Below, in pieces: positions 23,351 through 35,115 of a DNA stretch of 64,000 bases; position 1 is the first letter of the stretch, and the number at the start of each line of letters is the position of its first letter. The DNA is from Dasypus novemcinctus. Taxonomy: Eukaryota > Chordata > Mammalia > Cingulata > Dasypodidae. The translations under genes were made by a program, and so were the position numbers. The DNA is taken from contig NC_080677.1 in NCBI RefSeq assembly GCF_030445035.2, positions 7,564,001 to 7,628,000 on the forward strand. Reading direction: 5' to 3'. Under the pieces are notes generated by a model. It was not told the DNA's origin, searched no databases, and saw nothing but the letters and a program-made list of their open reading frames with translations.

Positions 23351-26300
23351 GGCTGAGCTGGCGAACAGCACGTCACATTTAAAAGTACTTCAGATTGTCT
23401 GGCAGCAGGAACTGTGAGAAGCCGTCCAAAGATGTCCTTCACCCCTCCTTTTAGTTTTCTTGATTATAAAGAAAAGAAAAGAAAAAGCATTCCCCTTTTC
23501 CCTTCATCAGACTTGGCAGCGAAGACGCTTTTCCTGTACAGGATGTTTGCCCGATGTTTGCAGGTTATGTGCTGCTGGAGATAAGGACTGTGCCATTGGA
23601 ACTTTCATGACAATGACGTGCCAAACTCACTGCGCCGTGTAATTACAGAAAAGACTTTTGACCCAGAGTGCTTTCGACTTTTGTGTATAAGCAGTAGATA
23701 CAGAATTGTATTCAAGTGTGTTCTTGGTTTTTAAAATACCCACTTGGTTCAAGGGAAGTTGATACTCTTTTTGTAATACTGAGGTGGTCTCATTCCTGGA
23801 TAAGTTGAACTTCTGTTGGTTCTCCCAAAGCTCTGCTAAACTGATGAATCACCAAGAACCATCATCTTCTTCGGCACCTGGACCTGTTCACATGCCACAT
23901 AATTCATGTGAAAACTAAGTAGCCTGTTACCAATCTGCTGAGTTAACAGACTAAACTCCTTTGAAAAGAAATAGATTAAATGCCAGCCTTGTACAGGTCT
24001 TTTCTATTGTTTTGTTTGTTAATTTTGTTATTTGCATTTTGTACAAACATTTAAATGGCTCTAATTTCCAGATGAATGATTTTCATGTTATCCTTGGGAC
24101 TTGAGATCATTTTTGGAATAGATAATGAACTTTAATGTTTTCTGAAAACTAGAGTCTACTTTGTTATATAGTCTGCTTGTAAATTTGTAGAATCACAGGT
24201 ATTTTCATTTTGTATTTCAAACTGGATTTACTACTAATTTTATATGTGCTTCACTGGTTTGTACACTTTAGGATGCTACTTGGTTTCTTACTAATCTTAA
24301 AACTTAATTAGTACGTGTGTACTCAGTGTTCTGGAGCTTTCATTTTTGGTAAGAAAGCAGTGTACAGTTATGGGCACTTTGCATTTCATGTTTAGGAGAC
24401 TGATTTGTTTTCATGTGTGTGTTTTAAAGACGTTTCCTCTGCTTCTGTTGCCAGTTAACGGCACACTGCACGGTGCTGCAGATTCTGACAGAAGCATGCC
24501 TGCTGTGTGGTCAGTTATTCCTGGGAGGCCTTGTAATGTTTGTAGCTTGGAAAGCAAGATCTGCATCTAAATCATCACCCCTTTCTCACGTGCTAGGGGT
24601 TTTACTAAACATGGCTTTTTGAGTTGAGCTCCAGCACCAGCTGCCCCTCACAACTCTCTTATTTTGATCTTGGTGGGAGTTGACTTTGTAACTCTGCTTG
24701 GAGAATTCTGTCCACACTCAGCTTATACTCCTTCCCTTTGTCCTGCAGATTGCTTATTGCAGTATGGAAGGTTACGCTGAAGGAGGAAATTTTAAAATGA
24801 GACCGATTTGTAGAATGCTTTTTATTCCTAAATACAGATGGCTTTTACTACTCTTCCCAAGTAGAATAGAACTTGTTTAAAAATTGGGGCAAATCGATTT
24901 GAAAACCAACAAACCAGCTGCAATTTGAATATTTGAATTTATTTTAAAACCTTGGCCTAAGTTAAGAACTTGAGAACTTCTTTAGCCTCTAGCAACCCAA
25001 TGTATAATTCAGATCGTTATGTTTGAATGCTTTCCAATTACCTGAAACTGACAGATGGTGTTACCTGGCCCCAGGTCCCGTTTAATCCACCAGCATTCTC
25101 AAGTTGTGTGGAGTGCTCCTCGTGCCTCCACCCCAGCCCCACTCTGTGTGCTGAGCCCAAAGCACGCCTGCGTTGTTTTGCACATCTGCTTCTCTGGCTT
25201 GGTGTGACAAGCACACGTAGTGTTCCTGGTGGATTCCCGCAGCAGGCCAGTACTCTGCTGTAAGCGTCCCACTGTAACTTTAGTTGTTTTGAAAATTCAT
25301 AAACCATCTTCATTGTTAACACGCCGTCCCAAAATTTGGCTGGTTTGGAAACCTTGGCCCCTGCTCTGTGAGAGGACGGTGGGTGCCAAAGGCCTTGTTC
25401 TTGTTTCTTTCACCCCATTTCCTACTCCTTTACCTCAACGTGACACGTGGACCCCCAGCGCCCCCATTCACTCATTCAAGAGAGAAACTAAAATCACTGT
25501 TTAAATCTTACTACTTTCAGAGCGTGGCTTTAGAAGGGTTGTTTTCTTGAGTCTGTGTGAATATCCGCCCCCTTTCTTTCGGTTGCTATCTGTGAGATAC
25601 AGTGAAGTCCAACAGAAGGCATTTTGTCTATTTTGGAAGCAAACGTTATGTGGCCTGGTAATTCTTTTTCTGTAAGAATACTGACTTTCTGGAGTAATTA
25701 TTTATCAGTTATTGTAAATGATTGCTTTGTGAAATGTGCAAATGATACCACCTATGCAGCCTTCATAGTTTGTTTCCTCTGGTTTGTACTGTTATTAAAA
25801 GCATATTGTATTATAGAACTATTTAGGTATTTTAAATATGAAGGTGTCTTGTTTCCATAATATAGATGTCTGGAATATATTTAGATAATAGATTCTTTAC
25901 TTAGAAAGTTCTGCTTTGACAAACTGACAGAGTCTAAATAATTAGCAAATAACATATTTCAGTAAGCAGCGAATCAGTGGACGTCCCAAGAAGAGGTAAA
26001 GACACTTCAGATGGAAACGGTTCTCCAGAGGTATGATGTGAACCGGCCCAGCTGCTGGATATGTACCAGTACTCCCCCACTTACTTGAAATTCTTACATT
26101 CAGCTCTTAAGAGTTTTTAATTTATAACTGACTTTAAATGAGAAGCTTTGCTCCTGGTTTTAGTTAGAGAGTGATCAGTAAGTAAAGAAATACAGGTGGT
26201 TCTGCAGACGTAGCAGACTGCAGACTGCAGTCAGTCCTGGCTGTGCTCTGCCTGGAGGAGCCGCAGGCGGTGGGTGTGCAGGCCCCACACACTGTCTCCC

Positions 26301-26450
26301 TGCTTGAGTTAACGTTCCTGTTTTGATACTCTCTGAGAAGTGCCTGACCACGATGTACTTAAAGACACAAGAACAATCTTTGCTATTATTGTATACAGCC
26401 ATAAATGTACATAAACTATGTTTAAATGGTAAAAAAAAATAAAAATAAAA
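21260..26450 (+). pseudogene. FOXO1: Processed FOXO1 pseudogene, near full length
   Basis: An intronless copy of the mRNA for the forkhead transcription factor FOXO1: a GC-rich 5' UTR (21260-21511), coding homology 21512-23356 ending in the FOXO1 C-terminus THSWVSG, about 3.1 kb of AT-rich 3' UTR matching FOXO1's, and an A-rich tail at 26431-26450. It is flanked by a perfect 13-bp duplication AAATAAACAAGTA (21247-21259 and 26451-26463), the mark of L1-driven retroposition. Lesions: the start ATG is AGG (21512-21514). Frameshifts flank the [13 protein letters not shown] segment, which reads in another frame. The forkhead domain has lost about 7 residues of the YEWMVKS region, and the recognition helix reads [10 protein letters not shown] where FOXO1 has His for the second Arg. 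A stop at 22238-22240 falls in the basic AAKKK region. After it the frame stays open to the natural end. FOXO3 was considered first, but the residues and C-terminus are FOXO1's. Confidence 0.93.
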
Positions 26451-26637
26451 AAATAAACAAGTAAGATTTAAAGTGAAAGGATGTTAAAAGTGTACCATGC
26501 AAATAGAAACCAAAAGTTATCTGGGGTAGCAATACTAATATCAACAAAATAGAGTTTAAGTCAATAGCTATGAAGGACAAAAAAGTCACTGCATACTGAT
26601 AAAAGGGTCAATTCAACAAGAAGACATAAAATTATGA

Positions 26638-26652
26638 ATATATATATATATA
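26638..26652. repeat. (TA)n run
   Basis: About seven TA dinucleotides inside the L1 ORF2 segment. Confidence 0.7.
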
Positions 26653-26873
26653 CCTAATATGTCACATATGAAACAAATACTGGCAGATTTGAAGGAAGAA
26701 TAGATGATTCTACATTAATAGTAGAGTTCAATACACTACATTCAATAATGGATAGAACATCTATATATAAGATAAATAAGGAAATAGAAAAATTGAATGA
26801 TACTATAAACTAATGGACTTTAAAGACATATATAGAACACTTCATCCCAAAATATTAAAATATACTTTCCTCT

Positions 26874-27915
26874 TAAAGGACAAGTGAGCTATATGGCGAA
26901 GAGTCTCCAGAAAAGAGGCAGGAAGTCATCAGGGGGTGATGCTTATGCATGCCTCATCAGGGTACCAGAGACAGCCAAGGTAGATAGAAACCCAGGTGCT
27001 GGTTCTCCTGAGGGCTGAAGTGACCCACAGGTTCTACAGTCAAGGCAGATGGCTCTTGAGTTCAGGGCCATGTCAGTTAGCCCTACTTTGGAGTTTGTGT
27101 TCCTGAGTGTGATGGAGTTGGACTCAGATATAAACTTTCTACACATGCCTCTTCTGTCACTTTTACCGGACCTGTGGTTGGTGTTTGGGTTGGTGTACAC
27201 TCAGGAGACCTGAATCTCTGAACTGCCCATGTGACGGCCAGGCCTTGGGCCTCAGCAGACTTGCAGCTGCTGTCTGCAAGTCTGGTTTTTTGGACTTACC
27301 CTGGCCAGCTGACAGGGAGGTGAAGAGGGTCAACCACCACACCAGGGAGCCAAGAGTGCCTACAGCTGCAAGCAGGAAAATTGCATCCATCATCCCTGTG
27401 GAATCTAAACCCCCTCTTGATGTAGAGGGGGACTGGACATAGCCATCCCAGGTCCACAAGATGGAGGAATAGAGTATGGATTAGAGTGAACTTACTGGTG
27501 TTCTGCTGGGGAACTATTGTGATTAGTAAGGGAAGAAATTGTAGTAGTGATGTGGAGAGGGTGGCCACGGTGGCTGCTGATGGTCGGGAGAGGGAAGAAG
27601 AAATATGGTGTGGGGGTATTTTCAGGATTTGGAATTGTCCTAGGTGGTGCTTCAGGGACAGATGTTGTATGTTGTGTGTCCTGTCGTGGCCCACTGGGTG
27701 GACTGGGGGAGAGTGTGGGCTACAATGCAGGCCATTGTCCATGTGCTGCAGTGGTTCTCCAGAATGTATTTGCCAGGTGCAGTGGATATGCCACAATGAT
27801 GGAAGAGTTTGTTGATGAGGGAGGGGTGGTGTGGATGGGGTGGGGGGTATATGAGGACCTCATATTTTTTTAATGTAACATTTAAAAGAAAATAAAGAAA
27901 AAAATTTAAAAATTA
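26874..27915 (+). mobile_element. 5'-truncated L1/HAL1-type 3' end inserted in the old L1
   Basis: About 1.04 kb, collinear with the copy at about 36257-37265 (shared 'gagtctccaaaa'-type start, 'gggagccaagagtgcctaca', 'ctggggagagtgtgggcta'-like block, 'gacctcatatttttttaatg' end, A-rich tail). The L1 target is duplicated: TTAAAATATACTTTCCTCT at 26855-26873, with a TA-expanded version at about 27916-27939. It has no coding capacity. Confidence 0.8.
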
Positions 27916-30900
27916 TAAAATATATATATACTTTCCTCTCTAGTGCACAAATTTTTTTCCTCCAAGATAGACCAAAATTTAGTTCACAGAACAAGTCTCA
28001 ATAAATTTTTAAAAAATACTGAAATCCTACAATGCATCTTCTTTGACCACAATGGAATGAGGCTAGAAATCAAAAGATAGAAATGGAAAATTCACACGGA
28101 TGTAGAAATTAAGCAACCTGCTCATAAACAACCAATGGATTAAAGAAAAAAATCACAAAGGAATATCTTGAGGCAAATGTAACTGCAAACACAAAATACC
28201 AAAGCTTACAGGATACAGCAAAGCCAGGGCTGAATGGGAGATTTATAGCTTTCAAATAAGAGATATAACCTTACAACTGAGGATCTAGGAAAGAAAAGAG
28301 AAAACTAAACCTAAAGCAAGAAGAAGAAAAGAAATAACAAAGATTAGAGTAGAGACAAATGAAATAAAGAATAGAGAGAACCAACAAAGCCAAAAGTAGG
28401 TTCTTTGGAAAGATCAATAAAATTGACAAACCTTTCCCTGAACTGACAGAAAAATAAAGAAAGGATACAAATAACTGAAATCAGAAATGAAGGGAAAACA
28501 TTACTACCAACATCACAGAAATAAAAAGGATTAGAAGAGGATACTATGAACAATTGCACACCAACAAATTAGATAACCTAGTACAAATTCCTAGAAACAC
28601 AAACTACCTTATTTGAGTCAAGAAGAAATAGAGTATCTCAACAGAGAAATAACAAGTAAAGAGGTTGAATTAGTCATCAAAAACCTCCCAATAAAGACAA
28701 GCCTAGGACCAGATGGCATTGTTGGTGAACTTCACCAAATATTCCAAGAAGAATTAACACCAATCCTGCTCAAAATGCTTCCAAAAATTTGAAGTGGAGA
28801 AAACACTTCCCAACTCACTCTACGAGGCAAACATCATACCAAAGCCAGATACCACAAGAAAGAAATTTACACACCACTATACCTTATGAACATAAATGCA
28901 AATATACTCAACAAAACACTAGCAAGAAAAAAATCCACATAATCATCTCAACTGATGCAGAAAAGGCAATTGACAAAACCCAGCACCCCTTCCTGATAAA
29001 AACACTTTAAAAGCTAGGAATAGCAGGAATCAACATGATAAAAGGCATCTATGAAAAATCCACAACAGCATACTCAATGGTGAAAGACTGGAATCTTTCC
29101 CTCTAAGATCGGGAACAAGGCAGGGATGCCCACTGAAGCCAGTGTTATTCAACATTGTAAGGGAAGTTCTACTACAATGGAAAGAGAAAGAAATAAAAGG
29201 TATCCAAATTAGAAAGAAAGAAGTGAACTTTCCCTATTTCCAGAGGATATGATCCTATATACAGAAAACCCTGACAAAAATGCAACAAAATTATTTGAGG
29301 TAATAAATGAATTCAGAAATGTGGCAAGTACAAGATCAACACACAGTAGTGTTTTTATACACAGAAAATGAACAATTTAAAGAAGAATTCAAGAAAATAA
29401 TTCCATTTACGATAGCAACTGAAAAAAACAAATATCTAGGAATAAATTTAACCAGGGATATAAAGGATCTGGACACTGAAAACTACAAAGCATTGCTAAA
29501 GAAATCAAAGAAGACATAAATACATGGAAAGACATTCCATGTTCCTGGATTAGAAGTCTAAATATTGTTAAGATGCCAATACTACTCAAAGTGATTTACA
29601 GATTCAATGCCATCCCAATCAAAATTCCAACAGCCTAATTGCAGAAATGGAAAAGCCAAACATCAGATTTATATGCAAGACTAAGATGTCCTGAATAGCC
29701 AAAGCAATTTTGAAAAAGAAGGGGATGACTCACACTCCTCAATCTTCAAATGTATTACAAAGCCTGAGTACTAAAACACAGCATGATACTGGCACAAGGC
29801 CAGTTAAAAATATCAATGGAATCAAACTTCAAAAATCAACCCTCACATCTATGGCCAATTGTTTTTTGACAAGGGTGCCAAGTCCACTCAGTCGAGAAAG
29901 AATAGTCTCTTCAACAAACGGTGCTGGGAAAACTAGACCTCTATGTTACACTACACACAAAAATTAACACAAAATAGATCAAAGGCCTAAATATAAGGGC
30001 CTGGACATAATACTCCTAGAAGAAAACATAGGGAAGCACTTTCAAGACCTTGTGTTAGATAATGGTTTCTTAGACTGTACACCCAAAGCATGAGCAATAA
30101 AAGAAAAAAATAGATAAAATAGATAAATGGGACCTCATCAAAATTTAAAACTTGTGTACATCCATCCAAGGACTTACCATGAAAATAAAAAGACAGATAC
30201 TGAATGGGACAAAATATTTAGAAACAAGACATCCAATAAGGATTTAATATCCAGAACATTTAAGGAATCATACAACTCAATGACAGACAAACAACCAAAT
30301 TAAAACTTGGTCAAAAGGCTTGAACGGATATTTCTCCAAAGAAAATATTCAAATGGCCAGAAGCACATGAAAAGATGGTCAACATCATTAACCACCAGGG
30401 AAATACAAAACAATACCACAGTGAGAACCATTTCACACCCACTAGAACAGATACTATTTTTAAATTACAAGTGTTAGAGAGGATATGGAGATATAGAAAC
30501 ACTCACTCATTGTTGGTAAGAAGGTAAAATGATTCAGCCACTGTGGAAGACTGTTTGGTAGTTCTTCAGAAAGCTAAGTATAGAATTATCATAGGACCCA
30601 GCAATCCCATTTCTAGGTGTATACCCAAAAGGACTGAAAGCAGAATTCAAAAAGATACTTGCACACCAATGTTCATATCAGCTTTACTCACAATAGCCAA
30701 AAGACGGAAGCAACCCAAGCATGCACGAAGTGATGAATGGATAAACAAGATGTTATCGATATACACAATGGAATATTATTCTGCCATAAAAAGGAATGAG
30801 ATTTGAATACAGGCAACAACACAAATGAAGACATCATGTTGAGTGAAAGAAATCAGACACAAAAGGACAAATACTATACAATCTCACTGATATTAAATAA

Positions 30901-31159
30901 TTAGAATAAGCAAATTCGTTGAGTCAAAAACTGTAATATAGGTTACGAGGGGCCAGGGTGGGGGATGAAATGGGTAATTAATACTTAAATTTTACAGAGT
31001 TTCTATTTGGGTTAATGGAAAAGTTTTGGTAATGGATGGTGGTGATGCTAGTACAACATTGTGAATGCAATTAACAGCAATGAATTATAAATTTGACTGG
31101 TTAAAAGAGGAAATTTTAGGTTATATATATGTTACTAAAATAAAATTTAAAAAAAAAAC

Positions 31160-31440
31160 AGAAAACATAGAACTGTACAATACAAACAGTATGCCCTATT
31201 GTAAACTATGTAGTGCAATTATAAGAATGTTCTTTCATGAATTGTGACAAATTAACCACACTAATATAAGGTGTTAATAAAAATGATATATGGAAATTCT
31301 GTATTTTATGCATGATTTTCTGTAAACCAAGAACTTCTCTAATAAAAACAAGTAAATAAACAAATAATAGAAGTTACAAATGGGAACTGTATTTTCTGTT
31401 TGGTTCTCCTGCAAACCTACATCTTCTCTAATAAAAATTA
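31160..31440 (+). repeat. L1 3'-UTR tail fragments
   Basis: A second 3'-end-like stretch after the A-rich tail of the old L1 ('gaatgttctttcatgaattg', 'attttatgcatgattttctg', 'cttctctaataaaaa' twice). The same phrases recur near 60.85-61.0 kb. Confidence 0.6.
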
Positions 31441-31702
31441 ACTAATTAATTTTAAAAATTATTGGGACAAAAAAGAAGGAAGACAACAACCCATAATTAA
31501 GAAAAAATAATCAATTAGAATAGACTCAACACTGACAATGATGTTAAATTAGCTAGCATATATAAAAGAACATTAATCACATTAACTATTAATGGGCCTA
31601 ACCTTTAATTAAAAGACAGAACTTGTCAGATTGGATAAAAAAATAACGATCAAAGATTCACTTATGTTGCCTATAAGAAACACTTGAAATATAATGACAA
31701 AA

Positions 31703-31966
31703 CTTGGTTGAGAGTAATAGGATGGTAAGGAGAGCCGCCCAGTGTGAAACAGGTGCAGCCTCCCCAGGAATGGTACCGCACACACGGAGAGCTGACGCAG
31801 CAAGATGACGCAACTAAACAAGACACAGATTCCGGGTGCCGCTGACAAGAATACAAGCAGACACAGAAGAACACACAGTGAATGGACACAGAGAGCAGAC
31901 AACTGGGGGTGGGGGAGAGAAGGGGAGAGAAATAAAAAATAAATAAATCTTAAAAAAAAAAGAATA
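31703..31966 (+). mobile_element. 5'-truncated DAS SINE
   Basis: Lacks the tRNA-like head. It starts within 'ggagagccgcccagtgtgaa' and continues with 'cagcctccccaggaatggta', 'aacacacagtgaatggacac' and 'gagaaataaaaaataaataa', ending in an A-run. Confidence 0.8.
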
Positions 31967-32029
31967 ATAGGATGGAAAAAAAGGAAAAAGATATTTCATC
32001 TTAACACTAATAAAAGTATACTTTGTTCC

Positions 32030-32465
32030 CTGGGAGTAATCACAAATACCAAAAAATTGGTTGGCTTAAACAATGGGAATTTATTAGGTTACATTTTTTT
32101 GGTATAAGAGAATCCAAAATGGAGACATCAGCGGGGCAATGTTATCTCCCAGAAGACAACTGGGCTCCAGGCCGGCTGTCAGAAATCCTGGAGTCCTTGG
32201 CTCTTCCATCACATGGCAAAATAAATGCCAGCATTCTCTCCTTTCTCTTCCAGGTTCTGTTGACTTCCAGCTTCTACTCCTCCACATGACTTTGTCTTCA
32301 TAAAGCCTCCAGTAATAGGATTAAGACCCATGCTGATTGAGTTGGGTGACATCTTAACTGAAGAAGCTCATCAAGAGTTCCTACTTACAATGGGTTCACA
32401 GCCACAGGAATGTATTAAGATTCACACCATGCTTTTCAGGGGTACAGAATTCAACATACCACTAT
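32030..32465 (-). repeat. Probable MaLR-like LTR, reverse orientation
   Basis: Begins 'aaaaaattggttggcttaaa' and 'caatgggaatttattaggtt', the reverse-complement end of a common mammalian MaLR-like LTR. It carries 'ttccatcacatggcaaaata' and 'taataggattaagacccatg' further on. Family call from memory. Confidence 0.5.
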
Positions 32466-32663
32466 TACTATAAGAGTAAAGAATATTATCAGGGTTAAAA
32501 AAGACCATTTCATAATGGTAAAGGCAACAGTTTTAAATGTCTATGCACCTATCACAGAACATGAAAAATTATATGAAGCAAAAACTTATGAAAGAAATGC
32601 AAGGAGAAATAGAAAAATCTACAATTATAGCCAGAGATTATACTATCCCCTCTTTCAATAGCC

Positions 32664-33076
32664 GTTCTAGGGATTGAATCATGTCCCCACAATGACACGT
32701 TCAAGTCCTAACCCGTAGTCCTGTGGATGTGAGCCCACTTGTAAATAAGATCTTTGAAGAAGTTATGAGTTGAAGTGAGGCCAAAATGAAGGAGGGAACG
32801 TCTTAATCTAGTGTAACTGGAGTACTGATAAGCAAGGAATCGTGGACACAGGTATTGGGGATCAGAGGACACAGATAGGAAGAGAGTCAGCCATGTGACC
32901 GAGGCAGAGGGTGAGCTGCAGATTGCAGACTCCTGTGGACCTCAGAAAAAGCAGGGCCCGGATGATATCTTGATTTGAGACATTTAGCTACTAAATCTGG
33001 GAGACAATGAATTCCTGTTGTATAAGCCAACTAGTCGGTGGTGCTTTGTAACAGCAGCCCTGGAAAACTAAGACAA
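32664..33076 (+). repeat. MaLR-like LTR
   Basis: Phrases in MaLR order: 'gggattgaatcatgtcccca', 'gttcaagtcctaacccgtag', 'cttgtaaataagatctttga', 'cagccatgtgaccgaggcag' and 'gtaacagcagccctggaaaa ctaa' (split here). It is a solo LTR with no internal genes. Confidence 0.65.
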
Positions 33077-34486
33077 TCAGCACAGATACAGAAGATTTAT
33101 GCAATTCTATCTAACAACTTAACCTAGATGATATTTACGTAATGCTCCACTGAACTATAGCATAATACATATTCTTCTCAAGTGCACGTAGAACATGGAC
33201 CATATTCTGGGCCACAGAACATGTCTTACAAATTTAAAAGGATTAAAGTTACTATTAACATTAATGAAAAAAAAGTGTAAAAAATAAATAAATAAATAAA
33301 AATAAATTTTAAAAAGTCATTCAAAGAATGTTCACTGACTAAAATGGAATTAAGTTAGAAATATATATGAAAAATCTCAAATTTTAGAAACTAAATAACA
33401 TGCTTCTAAAAAACTCATGGATCAAAGAAGAAATCAAAAGTCAAACTAGAAAATACTTAAAGCTGAATGAAAATGAAAGCACAACATGCCAATATTTGTG
33501 AGATGCCACTTAAAAAATACTTTGGGTGAAATTTATGCCATTGTACATCTACATTAGGAAGAATGAATGTCTCAAATCAATGACCTCAGCTTTAGCATTT
33601 AGAAACTAAAAATGAAAAGTCAATCAAAACAAGATTAAGATAAAAGAAAATAACAGAGATCAGACTGGCAATCAAGGAAATATAAGCAAATGTAAAATGT
33701 AAAACAATACAGAAACCAAAGTCTGACAACTTCTAGGCAGAGTGGTCAAGAACAAAATAATGAAGGCACAATTTGTTAATATCAGGTATGAGAGGGGAGA
33801 TATTATAACAGATTCTACACATATTAAGAGAATAATAATGAAATATAATGAAAACTTTATGCCACTAAATTTGGCAATTTAGATAAAATAGATAAATTCC
33901 TTGAAAGTCACAAACTACCAAAGATCACTCAAAAGAAAGAGATAACCTGTGGAGCCCTATATCTGTTTTAAAAATTGAATTTGTAGTTAGAAATCTTCCC
34001 ATAAAGAAAATTAAATGGCCAAATGACTTCACTGGTGAATTTTACCAAGAAGTAAGACAAAAATAATGGTAATTCTACCAAACTTTTCCAGAATATTGAA
34101 AAGGAGGGAATTCTTCTAAACTAATTCTATAAGGCCAAGATTACTCTGGTACCAAAATAAGACAAAGATTTAAAGGAAAGGAAAACTATACACAAATAAA
34201 TCTTATAGCATAAATGCAAAATATTAAACAAAATAATAGTAAATTGAACCCAATAATATATTGAAAAGTTATATATTCTGAAAAAGTAGTATTTACCTTA
34301 GGTATACAAGGTTGGTTTAAAACAATCCATGTGATTTACCATATTAACAAAACAAAAAATGAAAAACCATATAATAATCTCATAAAAGCAGAAAAACACT
34401 TGCAAAATCCAACATCTATTCCAAATTAGAATCCCTTAGCAAACTGAAAATAAAAGAAAACTCCCTCAGCCTATTAAAAAGTAATT

Positions 34487-35010
34487 ATGGGGAAGCATAC
34501 GTGGCTCAAGTGATAAGGCCTCTGCCTACCACATGTAAGGACCTGGGTTCAATCCCTGGGGCCTCCTGGTGAAAAAGAAGAGAAAGCATGCCTATGCAGC
34601 AAGCCAGGGCCTACACAGCAAGCCAAGTGCCCATGTAGGTACCTGTGAGGCAAGCCAAGTGCCCACGTGGTGAGCCAAATGACTGTGCAGCAAACCAAGT
34701 TCCCACGTGGTTATCCAGTGCCCATGTAAGGGAATTATGCAACAATATGATGACACAACAAAAGAGAAACAAAGGTGAGAGTGAAGGTGAAGTACAGCAG
34801 GAACCAGAAACTGAGGTGGTGCAATTGACAGGGAACCTCTCTCCACATCAGAGATTCCCAGGATTGGGAAATTGTAGAGGAGAAAAACAAGAAGAGAAGA
34901 CAAAAAGAGAACTGAATCAGAAGATCACACAGCAAATGGACAGAGACAGAAAAAAAAAAAAATCAGGTCAGGGGTGGGGGTGGGGGAATAAAAAAATAAA
35001 TCCTTAAGAA
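34487..35010 (+). mobile_element. Long variant DAS SINE with internal tandem repeats
   Basis: The tRNA-like head ('acgtggctcaagtgataagg', 'cctgggttcaatccctgggg') is followed by four to five imperfect ~35-bp units (34593-34732; core 'gcaagccaagtgcccatgt'), then a DAS-like 3' part ('cacacagcaaatggacagag') and an A-rich tail. Short target repeats around AAGTAATTAT and AGTTAATTAT fit the insertion site. Confidence 0.75.
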
Positions 35011-35023
35011 AACAGTTAATTAT

Positions 35024-35115
35024 AGCGGAGTGCATGTAGCTCAAGTGGTTAAGTGCCTGCTTCCCACATATAAAGTACTCAGTTCAATCCCTGAGACCTC
35101 CTAAAAAAAAAGAAA
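35024..35115 (+). mobile_element. Short DAS-related SINE unit beside the long one
   Basis: A head-only unit ('catgtagctcaagtggttaa', 'cagttcaatccctgagacct', A-run). It is flanked by AGTTAATTAT at about 35014-35023 and 35116-35125. It sits 14 bp after the tail of the long DAS element. Confidence 0.75.

Larger units (their letters stand above)
18940..31150 (+). mobile_element. Old L1 LINE, interrupted by two later insertions
   Basis: The pieces follow L1 order. There is a 5' part from about 18940. ORF1-like sequence lies at 19740-20560, with a frame reading VKLSNVKDKKRVLKVTRERQ near 20264-20340 as in the L1 ORF1 protein's RNA-binding domain. The ORF2 start is near 21125 ([13 protein letters not shown], endonuclease end). 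ORF2 resumes at 26464-26873 and 27940-30800, with RT-region phrases (28920-29160) and [20 protein letters not shown] at about 29440. A 3' UTR ends in an A-rich tail near 31150. Many stops and frameshifts show it is dead. The gaps are the FOXO1 processed pseudogene (21260-26450) and a truncated L1/HAL1 3' end (26874-27915). Confidence 0.85.

Noticed and set aside
21512..23356. A-to-I RNA editing before retroposition as the cause of the A-to-G changes
   Set aside because: T-to-C changes and transversions are also common, so a general GC-ward bias explains more than editing of one strand.
21245..23442. Long minus-strand open frames (up to 478 codons) opposite the FOXO1 copy
   Set aside because: They are antisense shadows in very GC-rich DNA where stops are rare. 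No known domain is present, and composition is dominated by Arg, Gly, Ala and Pro.
21260..26450. Identification as a FOXO3 copy
   Set aside because: The [10 protein letters not shown] and HSKFIRVQ residues and the THSWVSG C-terminus are FOXO1's. FOXO3 differs at these points, and the 3' UTR also matches FOXO1.
34645..35007. 120-codon plus-strand frame
   Set aside because: It lies wholly inside the variant DAS SINE.
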